Shown: in pieces, positions 1-6,420 of the stretch
How the letters are laid out: every line of letters begins with the position of its first letter
Position numbering within the stretch: the stretch's first letter is position 1
NCBI GenBank assembly: GCA_964642235.1
Contig: CAZXOP010000098.1
Span: 1-7,258 of the forward strand
Direction of reading: 5' to 3'
Length of the DNA stretch: 7,258 nt
Source: CAYSND01 sp964642235
GTDB taxonomy: Bacteria > Bacteroidota > Bacteroidia > Bacteroidales > UBA932
Translations under genes and position numbers: made by a program
The notes under the pieces: generated by a model
Databases searched by the model: none
What the model was told of the DNA's origin: nothing
What the model saw: only the letters and a program-made list of their open reading frames with translations

Positions 1-444
1 ACCACCGGTATTACCTTAATAGAGGGGTATGGGTGCGGTACTGCAAACTCCAAAACAGTAATAGAGAACAACACCATATCCAATTATTTTACAGGGATAT
101 CCGTTAGAGATGGATATGAGGAGGGTAACATCTTTGAAGAGGGGAATATCTTGGTTAAAGGGAATACTGTAAATTCGTGTATTAACGGATTTGGTCTCTA
201 TAAGAATGCCTTTAATAACCAAATGGTGAAATTTAATATCGAGATTTCGGGAAATACTTTCTCTCGCACAGGAGACAAACAGCCACTACTCGATGGTCAG
301 GCAAGGCAGACAAGCGGTGTGTTTCTTTCCGACAAAGTGTCTGACATTAAGGTGCTTAACAATAATTTTACCGGATTCCTCTATGGAGTAAACTGCGAGG
401 GGTTATCACAAAACATAACCGACACCGGGAATAAACTCCTCTAA
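1..444 (+). CDS. Right-handed parallel beta-helix repeat protein, C-terminal fragment (5' end outside window)
   Basis: The reading frame is open from base 1 and ends at the TAA at 442-444, giving the last 147 residues. A TTG at 151 could be read as a start, but the open frame and the same repeat pattern upstream of it argue for a larger protein entering from the left. The visible residues show a recurring unit with an Asn-rich turn followed by a hydrophobic strand: ENNTI (22-26), KGNTV (53-57), SGNTF (83-87) and NNNF (120-123), each followed by a glycine plus hydrophobic stretch such as TGISV, GFGLY, SGVFL and GFLYGV. This is the pattern of stacked rungs with Asn ladders in right-handed parallel beta-helix proteins (pectate-lyase-like fold). 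Such proteins are often secreted polysaccharide lyases or hydrolases, adhesins or tail-spike-like proteins. No catalytic residues can be assigned, so the substrate is unknown. The stop codon overlaps the stop of the convergent peptidase gene. Confidence 0.75.
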   Translation, partial: TTGITLIEGYGCGTANSKTVIENNTISNYFTGISVRDGYEEGNIFEEGNILVKGNTVNSCINGFGLYKNAFNNQMVKFNIEISGNTFSRTGDKQPLLDGQARQTSGVFLSDKVSDIKVLNNNFTGFLYGVNCEGLSQNITDTGNKLL

Positions 445-2894
445 AATTTCGGGTGCATCGAGAGTTTTACCTTTAGTTTGAGGACTTCGGGTAGTTCGGG
501 GTGGTCGGCGAAGAATTTATTGACGATTTCAGTCGCTTCGCTTTCAGGGTGTCCTGAGAGGAGGGCAGATGCCCAGCTCTTAGGGAAGAAGATATCCCCT
601 GTTTTCTGTACCTCCTGTATCTCTTCGAGGGCAGGTCTTATATATTTTCTTGAACGCTCTGCTCGCAATGGATGATTAAGGAGTCTTAATGCAGAGGTAG
701 CCCACGGCTCTATTCTACGATTTTCGGGGGTAAGCAGCTCTTCGAAAAGGGAGTCAAGAGCAGCTTCATCAGATGAGACAGCACGAGAGACGAAATCGAA
801 CTGTTTTAGGCGGTCAGGGTTACTGATACGCCCTCTTTGTGTGGCAACTATCTCATTTGACTTTTCAGGGAACCTGATAGCAAGCTCGTAAGCAAGTGAT
901 GTAAGGTTTGCTTCGGTTAACTTAAAGGATTTAAATCTATCAGGCTCATTAAAGAAGAGGTGAAGGTACTCCACATCTCCTGTGGAACCGCTGACAAGGA
1001 GAGAGAATGCCCTTCTTCGACAGTTTTCAGCGTGTGAAAAAGTACGCTCTTTCCCATCTTCGGAAGCACTCCCAAAGGCAATAGTGTAAAGTCTTTTTTC
1101 AAACTCCGGTACCCCTTTTTTTAAGAGAGAGGTAGCATAAAACTGTACGGTGCCAAGGTATCCTGCTGCTTGAGAGAAGAGTATAGGGTCTTGTTCTTGT
1201 TCTAAATAATTTAGCAGAAACGCTCCAAACTTCTCATAGTTAAGATTCTTTCGAATGTAACTCTCATAGAGGTTAATAAGTGTTGAGGCTTTTTCCACCT
1301 GTGAAAGGGTGCCACTTGTAATCGGGTTTGTAAGCATTTTCATACAAAACTCCTCTGTGGCAGGGAGCATCTTGAAATATCCATACCCTCTTGCATCGAT
1401 GTTAGGGATAATCCCCACTAATTTCCCCCCTTCGTAAAGGTCGAGATTCTTTATCTTAAATAGATCCTCCCCTTTTTCTACAGGGATGATTACAGTATCT
1501 CTCTTTCCATTCTCTCTTACAAGTGCGATAGTAACAGATTGCCCCCATTTACCTTTCTTCCCTTTGAAATCCTTTTGGGTGGAGAGGACATAATGCTCCT
1601 TCTCGGTAGTTACCACTTGAAAATCAATTGTAGGCATCCCCCCTTTGCTAACCCATTCTTTGCTCCATTCGGAGAGGTTCCCCTCATATTTTTTATCGAG
1701 AATCTTTATCAAGTCTTCCCAGGTAGCATTGCCGTAGGCATATTTTGTAAGATACTCCTGCATCCCTTCGCGGAACGCCTCTTTCCCGATACGAGAGACA
1801 AGCATCTCCATTACCATTGGGGATTTATTGTAGATTATATTGCCATAGACAAGCCCNNNNNNNNNNNNNNNNNNNNNNNNNNNNNNNNNNNNNNNNNNNN
1901 NNNNNNNNNNNNNNNNNNNNNNNNNNNNNNNNNNNNNNNNNNNNNNNNNNNNNNNNAAACGATCCATCTCCTCATTAACTCCCGCCCCTTCGTTAAGGAA
2001 AATCCTTCCATCATTATAGAGGGTGGCACCTGTATGTTCCATCCCCCCATATTGAAATCCCGGAAGGACAATAAAATCGTATTTTTCAAAAGGGTAGGGG
2101 ATATTTGTGTAGTTCTCCATCCATTCGAGAGAGGTAAAAACCTCATCAAAGATTTTAGGTATCTGTGCCAATTTTTTAGGGTCGTTCTCGCGGTGGTACA
2201 TTGAAATCTCGCGCTCCCCTCTCTTTGCACTCTCTTTGGTGAAAATCCCTGCAACAAATGAGAAGAGGTAGGTGCTTAGAGGCTCACTCTCCCCGAAGGT
2301 CAATACTTTTCTCCCCTCTTTCTCCGCAGTGAGAGGGGTGGAGGTGCGGAGGGCGGTATTGGTTACTCCCTCCCAGGATGCAGGGAGTTCCAATTCAAGC
2401 GAGTAGCTTGCTTTGAGATTCGGTTGGTCAAAACAAGGGAAGAGGGTTCTTGCCCTGTCGGGAACCAATAAGGTGTAGAGGAGTTCGTCTCGGCGATTCA
2501 ATGATTGGTCGGGAGCAATAAACTCTATTTCAATGAGTGTCGAGTCGGAGGCACCCCCCTTGGTGCTTGTTCCAATAATGATATGCTCGTTTTCATAGCT
2601 CCACTCTGCAGGTTTTCCATTGACTGCCACGGACTTAATTGCTTCCTGCGAAGCTTTGAAGTCAATTTGGGGCAGGGCACTTTTTTTATTGTGAAAAACA
2701 ATTTTCACATCTCCGCAAATCGCAGAATCCTTAGCTTCGGGTATTTCGAAGCGGAGGTGGTATTTTAATCCTGAAATGGTGCTTGCGCGGTAGTCGGCAA
2801 GTTCCTTGGAGACCCCCTCCTCCACTTTTAAAGAAGTGTTGCAGGAGGGAAATAGTAGCAGTATGGCTGCAATGAAATAGATAATTCTCTTCAT
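441..2894 (-). CDS. M1-family metallopeptidase (aminopeptidase), predicted lipoprotein; active site lost in an assembly gap
   Basis: The conceptual protein is 817 residues including 34 unknown ones. Residues 1-18 look like a lipoprotein signal: a KR pair, a hydrophobic core, then FPSC with Cys18 as the likely lipidated residue, so the enzyme should be membrane-anchored in the periplasm or outer membrane. The M1 N-terminal beta domain spans about 35-230 and contains the family-typical segment ARTLFPCFDQPNLKASY (148-164). The substrate-binding GXMEN motif appears as GGMEH (283-287), with Glu286 the residue expected to bind the substrate amino terminus. The HEXXH-(18)-E zinc site should follow soon after residue 312 but falls in the run of Ns. 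After the gap, IIYNK (353-357) aligns with the catalytic-Tyr segment of M1 enzymes (YEKG in PepN), making Tyr355 the probable transition-state Tyr. Residues from about 480 to the end form an alpha-helical C-terminal domain. Known family role: zinc-dependent removal of N-terminal amino acids from peptides; specificity cannot be read here. The start at 2894 is fixed by the signal peptide; there is no Shine-Dalgarno. It is probably co-transcribed with the gene ending at 2928. Confidence 0.9.
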   Translation of the reverse strand: MKRIIYFIAAILLLFPSCNTSLKVEEGVSKELADYRASTISGLKYHLRFEIPEAKDSAICGDVKIVFHNKKSALPQIDFKASQEAIKSVAVNGKPAEWSYENEHIIIGTSTKGGASDSTLIEIEFIAPDQSLNRRDELLYTLLVPDRARTLFPCFDQPNLKASYSLELELPASWEGVTNTALRTSTPLTAEKEGRKVLTFGESEPLSTYLFSFVAGIFTKESAKRGEREISMYHRENDPKKLAQIPKIFDEVFTSLEWMENYTNIPYPFEKYDFIVLPGFQYGGMEHTGATLYNDGRIFLNEGAGVNEEMDRXXXXXXXXXXXXXXXXXXXXXXXXXXXXXXXXXXGLVYGNIIYNKSPMVMEMLVSRIGKEAFREGMQEYLTKYAYGNATWEDLIKILDKKYEGNLSEWSKEWVSKGGMPTIDFQVVTTEKEHYVLSTQKDFKGKKGKWGQSVTIALVRENGKRDTVIIPVEKGEDLFKIKNLDLYEGGKLVGIIPNIDARGYGYFKMLPATEEFCMKMLTNPITSGTLSQVEKASTLINLYESYIRKNLNYEKFGAFLLNYLEQEQDPILFSQAAGYLGTVQFYATSLLKKGVPEFEKRLYTIAFGSASEDGKERTFSHAENCRRRAFSLLVSGSTGDVEYLHLFFNEPDRFKSFKLTEANLTSLAYELAIRFPEKSNEIVATQRGRISNPDRLKQFDFVSRAVSSDEAALDSLFEELLTPENRRIEPWATSALRLLNHPLRAERSRKYIRPALEEIQEVQKTGDIFFPKSWASALLSGHPESEATEIVNKFFADHPELPEVLKLKVKLSMHPKF
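1857..1956. other. Assembly gap of exactly 100 Ns inside the M1 peptidase gene
   Basis: Exactly 100 consecutive Ns, a common placeholder for a scaffold gap of unknown length. The flanks stay in one minus-strand frame across it: one N completes a TTN codon and 99 Ns make 33 codons. In PepN-type M1 enzymes the first zinc His and the catalytic Tyr are about 84 residues apart. Here only 43 positions separate residue 312 from the presumed catalytic Tyr355, so I infer that the real gap is nearer 240-250 bases. Confidence 0.97.
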
Positions 2895-2927
2895 ATCTTA
2901 TTGTACTATATTGTTTTAAGTAAAATC

Positions 2928-3551
2928 TTAGTAGCGAGTGAAAAGGATTCCGCAGAAAATTCGAGGTCCGGAGGGGAAATCTTCCGAAGCCTTGGAGAGT
3001 AGGAACAGATAGTCTGCTTTTACCAAAAAACTAATCTTTTTGGTAAATTTAATCTCCGCCCCGACGTAGGGAGATACGGAGTAGATAGGGTATTTTCTGA
3101 AAGAGACATTCTCCTCTGTGATAAAGTCATAAGGTGTCTCTTTAAGGAGAATAAGTGAGCTTCCGCTCCCCATACCGAAGTGGCTCCCGATGAAAGGGGA
3201 GACCCTTTTGCCCTGTCTTATATAATCTATTAAAACGCCACCTTGCCTTACTGAGTAGGAGCTTTCAAATTTTCCGTAATTTAAAGTGGAGTGGTACCCC
3301 TCCATGCCGAGTCTGAGCTGATCCTTAGTGTTGCCGAAATGGAATTTAATGGCTCCGCCAATACCGAAAGGGGAGCCTTTGACCTGATGCATCCCTAACG
3401 AAACCCCTTCCGGAGTAAAAATCGGAAAGGAGCTACTTTTTAAAAAACCTGTGTGGAGCATCATCCCTCCGGAGAATCCTAAGTATTTTTGTGATAAAAC
3501 GGGGAGTTGAAGGGAGAGAAGAAGTATGAATAAAATGGCTCTTTTAGTCAT
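2928..3551 (-). CDS. Putative outer-membrane beta-barrel protein of unknown function
   Basis: From the ATG at 3549-3551 the product is 207 residues and begins with a clear Sec signal peptide: a TKR start, a leucine-rich core (residues 6-18), and a likely cleavage near VLS-QK (20/21). The longer frame from the TTG at 3588-3590 is rejected because it would bury the signal peptide 13 residues in and its start lies inside the predicted -7 promoter box. The mature part alternates amphipathic, aromatic-rich strands with short turns: LGFSGGMMLHTGFL (24-37), FGIGGAIKFHFG (62-73), LRLGMEGYHSTLNYG (79-93), SVRQGGVLIDYI (100-111), VSPFIGSHFGMG (117-128), YSVSPYVGAEIKFT (157-170), ISFLVKADYLFLL (173-185) and PRIFCGILFTRY (196-207). 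It ends in an aromatic Tyr, as barrel proteins commonly do. Eight such strands suggest a small eight-stranded barrel, which is an inference from pattern. No named family is recognised with confidence. The peptidase gene follows 33 bases downstream on the same strand, suggesting an operon of two envelope proteins. Confidence 0.75.
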   Translation of the reverse strand: MTKRAILFILLLSLQLPVLSQKYLGFSGGMMLHTGFLKSSSFPIFTPEGVSLGMHQVKGSPFGIGGAIKFHFGNTKDQLRLGMEGYHSTLNYGKFESSYSVRQGGVLIDYIRQGKRVSPFIGSHFGMGSGSSLILLKETPYDFITEENVSFRKYPIYSVSPYVGAEIKFTKKISFLVKADYLFLLSKASEDFPSGPRIFCGILFTRY

Positions 3552-3587
3552 TCTGGTGTGAGTTTTAATTACGACAAATTTTGTTTG

Positions 3588-3623
3588 CAAATATAGACGA
3601 AAAACCTGATAACTACTTGCAAA
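3588..3623 (-). promoter_or_regulatory. Predicted Bacteroidota-type promoter for the barrel protein and M1 peptidase genes
   Basis: On the minus strand, TATATTTG at 3595-3588 matches the -7 consensus TAnnTTTG perfectly. A TTTG at 3623-3620 could serve as the -33 box, but the 24-base spacer is longer than the usual 19-21, so this half is weaker. The ATG at 3551 lies 36 bases beyond the -7 box, giving a leader of roughly 30 nt. Confidence 0.5.
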
Positions 3624-3646
3624 CTAAAAAAATAATCGTATCTTTG
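3616..3646 (+). promoter_or_regulatory. Predicted Bacteroidota-type promoter of the rplC operon
   Basis: TATCTTTG at 3639-3646 matches the -7 consensus TAnnTTTG exactly. CTTG at 3616-3619 matches three of four bases of the -33 TTTG box, with a 19-base spacer, which is in the normal range for the primary sigma factor of Bacteroidota. Transcription should start near 3650-3653, leaving a leader of about 60 nt before rplC. The -33 box abuts the candidate -33 box of the divergent promoter (3620-3623). Confidence 0.7.
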
Positions 3647-3651
3647 CAGCC

Positions 3652-3666
3652 CGCAAAAATATTGCG
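3652..3666 (+). promoter_or_regulatory. 5'-terminal hairpin in the rplC leader
   Basis: CGCAA (3652-3656) and TTGCG (3662-3666) are perfect reverse complements around a 5-base loop. This would place a small stem at the extreme 5' end of the predicted transcript. Possible roles are mRNA stabilisation or a ribosomal-protein binding site; neither can be decided from one sequence. Confidence 0.4.
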
Positions 3667-3671
3667 AGGCA

Positions 3672-3690
3672 GTTTAATCAACTGATTAAC
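3672..3690 (+). promoter_or_regulatory. Second inverted repeat in the rplC leader
   Basis: TTAATCA (3674-3680) and TGATTAA (3683-3689) are perfect inverted repeats separated by AC. As RNA this gives a 6-bp stem with an AACU tetraloop, extendable by G3672-C3690 if T3673 is bulged. The start codon of rplC is 20 bases downstream. The stem is AU-rich and weak on its own; as DNA it could equally be a dyad operator. Confidence 0.35.
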
Positions 3691-3710
3691 ATTAATTTAA
3701 TAACAAACCA

Positions 3711-4346
3711 ATGCCTGGATTAATTGGAAAAAAAATCGGAATGACATCCGTTTTCGATGCTGATGGTAAAAATGTACCATGCACCGTTATTGAGGCTGGT
3801 CCGTGTGTTGTTACGCAGATTCGTACAGTAGAGAAAGATGGTTATGCCGCTGTACAGCTTGCCTATGACGATATATCAGAGAAACACGCCAGCAAGCCCC
3901 TAAAAGGGCACTTTGAAAAGGCAGGAACCACTCCTAAAAGGAAGTTGGTGGAGTTCAAAAATTTTGACACTTCAAAACTAAAGTTAGGAGACATCATCAC
4001 AGTCGCAGATCTCGACCTTCATTGGGAGACGACTACCGACTGGTTGGACGTAACAGGTATTTCTAAAGGTAAAGGTTTCCAGGGTGTTGTAAAACGCCAT
4101 GGATTCGCAGGAGTAGGAGGAAAGACGCATGGTCAGCACAACAGACTACGTCACCCCGGATCTTTGGGTGCTTCCTCTTGGCCTTCAAGAGTACTTCCCG
4201 GAATGAGAATGGCCGGTAGAATGGGTGGGGACCGTGTTAAGGTTCTCAATCTAAAAGTAATTAAAATTATCCCTGAAAACAATTTAGTTCTCGTTAAGGG
4301 TTCCATCCCCGGAGCTAAAGGGTCTTATGTAACATTGGAGGATTAA
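3711..4346 (+). CDS. rplC: 50S ribosomal protein L3 (uL3)
   Basis: The protein is 211 residues, close to the 209 of E. coli L3. It starts MPGLIGKKIGMT and carries the family core GKGFQGVVKRHGF (120-132), followed by a Gly/His/Arg-rich loop THGQHNRLRHPG (139-150) that reaches toward the peptidyl-transferase centre. L3 is one of the two proteins that start 50S assembly on 23S rRNA domain VI. The position equivalent to the methylated Gln150 of E. coli L3 appears to be Ser156 (GSLGASSWP), so PrmB-type modification is not expected at that site. There is no Shine-Dalgarno before the ATG, only an A-rich stretch, as is usual in this phylum. It is the first gene of the operon, directly behind the predicted promoter and a short leader, whereas in well-known Bacteroides genomes rpsJ precedes it. 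Confidence 0.97.
   Translation: MPGLIGKKIGMTSVFDADGKNVPCTVIEAGPCVVTQIRTVEKDGYAAVQLAYDDISEKHASKPLKGHFEKAGTTPKRKLVEFKNFDTSKLKLGDIITVADLDLHWETTTDWLDVTGISKGKGFQGVVKRHGFAGVGGKTHGQHNRLRHPGSLGASSWPSRVLPGMRMAGRMGGDRVKVLNLKVIKIIPENNLVLVKGSIPGAKGSYVTLED
4337..4341 (+). promoter_or_regulatory. Shine-Dalgarno-like GGAGG before rplD
   Basis: GGAGG lies 9 bases ahead of the rplD ATG and is embedded in the last codons of rplC (for Leu-Glu-Asp). It may support coupled translation across the 4-base gap, but it could also be a by-product of the codons. Confidence 0.4.
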
Positions 4347-4350
4347 GGTC

Positions 4351-4977
4351 ATGGAATTATCAGTTTACAAAATCGATGGAACAGAGTCCGGTAAAAAAGT
4401 TACCTTGGACGCTGAAATTTTTGGTATAGAGCCAAATGACCACGCTATCTACTTGGATGTTAAGCAATTTCTTGCTAACCAACGTCAAGGAACCCACAAA
4501 ACAAAAGAGAAATGGGAAGTGAATCGTAGCACCAAGAAACTCGTTCGTCAGAAAGGTTCAGGTGGTGCACGTCACGGTAGTGCGAAATCCCCTACAATGG
4601 TAGGCGGTGGAAGGACTTTCGGTCCTCAACCTCGTCTATACAGATTTAAACTTAACAAGAAGCTGAAACAATTAGCTCGTTTCTCTGCTCTTTCTCAGAA
4701 AGCTGCCGAAAATCAGATAGTTATGGTTGAGCCTTTTGTTATGGATGCTCCCAAGACTAAAGAATTTATTCAGATTCTTGAGAACATTAAAGCAACAGGA
4801 AGGAGAGTTCTATTTGTTCTTCCTGAGATCTCGGATAATATTTATATATCGTCTCGCAATCTTCAGAATGTCAAAGTTATTACTGTGGATGAAATCAACA
4901 CATACAGCATTATGCATGCATATCAGTTGGTAATGGTTGATGGAGTTCAGGACATTCTTTCGAGCAGACTTAAATAA
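4351..4977 (+). CDS. rplD: 50S ribosomal protein L4 (uL4)
   Basis: The protein is 208 residues, a normal length for bacterial L4. The long basic loop that penetrates 23S rRNA and lines the exit tunnel is seen from about residue 45 to 100. It carries the family signature RQKGSGGARHGS (66-77) and GGGRTFGPQPRLY (85-97), flanked by a Rossmann-like globular part with VMVEPFVMD (124-132) and RVLFVLPE. L4 helps form the tunnel constriction with uL22. In E. coli it also represses the S10 operon by binding the operon leader; whether the much shorter leader here serves that purpose is unknown. The gene sits 4 bases after rplC, 11 before rplW. Confidence 0.97.
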   Translation: MELSVYKIDGTESGKKVTLDAEIFGIEPNDHAIYLDVKQFLANQRQGTHKTKEKWEVNRSTKKLVRQKGSGGARHGSAKSPTMVGGGRTFGPQPRLYRFKLNKKLKQLARFSALSQKAAENQIVMVEPFVMDAPKTKEFIQILENIKATGRRVLFVLPEISDNIYISSRNLQNVKVITVDEINTYSIMHAYQLVMVDGVQDILSSRLK

Positions 4978-4988
4978 CCGTATGAGAA

Positions 4989-5279
4989 ATGGGAATATTA
5001 ATTAAGCCTATAGTAACAGAAAGAATGACGGCCCAGGGCGAAAAATTGGGTCGATACGGTTTCATCGTTGATCGTTCAGCCAATAAAATCGAAATCAAAC
5101 AAGCAGTTGAGCAGATGTATGGCGTTACGGTTAAAGATGTGAATACCGCTACTTATTACGGCAAAAACAAGAGCCGTTATACAAAAGCCGGAGTATTGTC
5201 AGGTCGTACAAATCACTATAAGAAAGCCTTTGTGACACTGGCCGGAGATGATAAGATTGATTTCTACAGTAATATTTAA
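4989..5279 (+). CDS. rplW: 50S ribosomal protein L23 (uL23)
   Basis: The protein is 96 residues, against about 100 in E. coli. It begins with the typical LIKPIVTERMT segment (4-14), then the core NKIEIKQAVEQMYGVTVKDV (32-51), an extended basic loop (about 58-78) and a final strand AFVTLAGDDKIDFY (80-93). L23 sits at the exit of the polypeptide tunnel and is the docking site for trigger factor and the signal recognition particle. An ATG at 4982 lies 7 bases upstream out of frame and is not the start. There is no clear Shine-Dalgarno. The gene is 11 bases after rplD and 5 before rplB, consistent with one transcript. Confidence 0.97.
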   Translation: MGILIKPIVTERMTAQGEKLGRYGFIVDRSANKIEIKQAVEQMYGVTVKDVNTATYYGKNKSRYTKAGVLSGRTNHYKKAFVTLAGDDKIDFYSNI

Positions 5280-5284
5280 AAGAG

Positions 5285-6109
5285 ATGGCAGTACGCAAAT
5301 TTAAACCGGTTACTCCCGGACAGAGAAATAAGGTAATAAGCGCATTTGACGATATTACTTGCTCAACCCCTGAGAAATCATTGTTGGAACCCCTAAGTAA
5401 ATCAGGTGGTAGAAACAATAGAGGGAAGATGACTATGCGTTATATCGGTGGCGGACACAAAAGAATGTATCGCGTTGTCGATTTTTTAAGAGATAAAGAT
5501 GATTATACCGCAGTAGTTAAAACTATTGAATACGATCCGAATCGCAGTGCTCGCATTGCTTTGGTAGTCTATGCAGATGGAGAAAAACGCTATATTATAG
5601 CTCCTAATGGCATTAAAGTCGGTCAGACTATTGCCTCGGGATCCGGAATTGCACCCGAACTTGGGAACGCTCTTCCTTTAGCAGAAATTCCTCTTGGTAC
5701 TTTAGTTCACAACATCGAGCTTCGTCCCGGACAAGGTGCTGCAATGGCACGTAGTGCAGGAACTTATGCTCAGCTTGCAGCACGTGAAGGTAACCACGCT
5801 ATTCTTCGCCTTCCTTCGGGAGAGACAAGAATGGTATTGACTTCATGTAGAGCAACTGTTGGAACAGTATCTAATCCTGATCACAGTTTGGAATCTCACG
5901 GTAAGGCCGGTCGTAAACGCTGGTTAGGTCGCAGGCCTCGTACCCGTGGTGTGGCTATGAACCCTGTAGATCACCCGATGGGTGGTGGTGAAGGTCGTGC
6001 TTCCGGAGGACATCCTCGCTCACGTAGAGGTATCCCCGCAAAAGGTTATAAGACACGTAATCCTAAGAGCACTTCCAACAGGTTTATCATTGAAAGAAGG
6101 AAAAAATAA
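5285..6109 (+). CDS. rplB: 50S ribosomal protein L2 (uL2)
   Basis: The protein is 274 residues against 273 in E. coli. It starts MAVRKFKPVTPGQRN, followed by the OB-fold region with GGRNNRGKMTMRYIGGGHKR (41-60), an SH3-like domain around 130-200 (IPLGTLVHNIELRPGQGA), and the C-terminal extension MNPVDHPMGGGEGR (225-238). His230 corresponds to the conserved His229 of E. coli L2, which is important for peptidyl-transferase activity and subunit association. The next conserved His of E. coli (HPH) is Met here (HPM), as I recall being usual in Bacteroidota. L2 is a primary 23S rRNA-binding protein. The 5-base gap from rplW (AAAAGAG before the ATG) offers only a weak ribosome-binding site. Confidence 0.98.
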   Translation: MAVRKFKPVTPGQRNKVISAFDDITCSTPEKSLLEPLSKSGGRNNRGKMTMRYIGGGHKRMYRVVDFLRDKDDYTAVVKTIEYDPNRSARIALVVYADGEKRYIIAPNGIKVGQTIASGSGIAPELGNALPLAEIPLGTLVHNIELRPGQGAAMARSAGTYAQLAAREGNHAILRLPSGETRMVLTSCRATVGTVSNPDHSLESHGKAGRKRWLGRRPRTRGVAMNPVDHPMGGGEGRASGGHPRSRRGIPAKGYKTRNPKSTSNRFIIERRKK

Positions 6110-6128
6110 CGGAATAAACTAAAGAATT

Positions 6129-6395
6129 ATGAGTCGTTCACTAAGAAAAGGTCCCTACATCCAAGGAAGTCTCGAAAAGAAAGTCCTTGCTATGAATGAA
6201 GGGAGTATGAAAAAAGAGGTTATCAAAACCTGGTCACGTGCCAGTATGATATCACCTGACTTTGTTGGTCACACCATAGCAGTGCATAATGGAAATAAGT
6301 TTATTCCCGTATATGTTACTGAGAACATGGTAGGTCACAAACTCGGAGAATTTGCACCGACACGTACCTTCAAAGGTCATTCGGGTAATCGTTAA
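6129..6395 (+). CDS. rpsS: 30S ribosomal protein S19 (uS19)
   Basis: The protein is 88 residues, slightly shorter than the 92 of E. coli. It shows the family start SRSLRKGPYI (2-11), the basic stretch IKTWSRASMISPDFVGHTI (32-50), and the strongly conserved end HNGNKFIPVYVTENMVGHKL (53-72) followed by GEFAPTRTFKGH. S19 binds the head of the small subunit with S13 and contacts tRNA and the B1a bridge. The gene is 19 bases after rplB and 25 before rplV, with no Shine-Dalgarno visible. Confidence 0.97.
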   Translation: MSRSLRKGPYIQGSLEKKVLAMNEGSMKKEVIKTWSRASMISPDFVGHTIAVHNGNKFIPVYVTENMVGHKLGEFAPTRTFKGHSGNR

Positions 6396-6420
6396 TCAAT
6401 TAATGTAAAGAGTTACAATA

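Noticed and set aside
431..470. Possible bidirectional terminator between the convergent genes
   Set aside because: No GC-rich inverted repeat followed by a T-run is visible on either strand around the overlapping stops.
1539..2204. 221-codon open frame on the plus strand opposite the M1 peptidase
   Set aside because: It is antisense to a clearly conserved gene, spans the N gap, and its translation shows no recognisable family or consistent protein character.
1835..2257. Second minus-strand frame across the gap, which could suggest a frameshifted peptidase
   Set aside because: The M1 motifs on both sides of the gap (GGMEH and IIYNK) are in the same frame as the start and stop, so no frameshift is needed.
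3574..3584. Small palindrome ACAAA-T-TTTGT near the predicted minus-strand start site
   Set aside because: Short and AT-rich in an AT-rich region; expected by chance and without a second copy.
3549..3590. Longer barrel-protein reading frame starting with TTG at 3588-3590
   Set aside because: The TTG is part of the predicted -7 box TATATTTG, and the first 13 residues would precede a complete signal peptide. The ATG at 3549-3551 gives a normal signal sequence and a plausible leader.
6396..6420. Possible internal promoter in the 25-base rpsS-rplV gap, the largest in the operon
   Set aside because: No TAnnTTTG match was seen in the gap; a short AT-rich spacer explains it.
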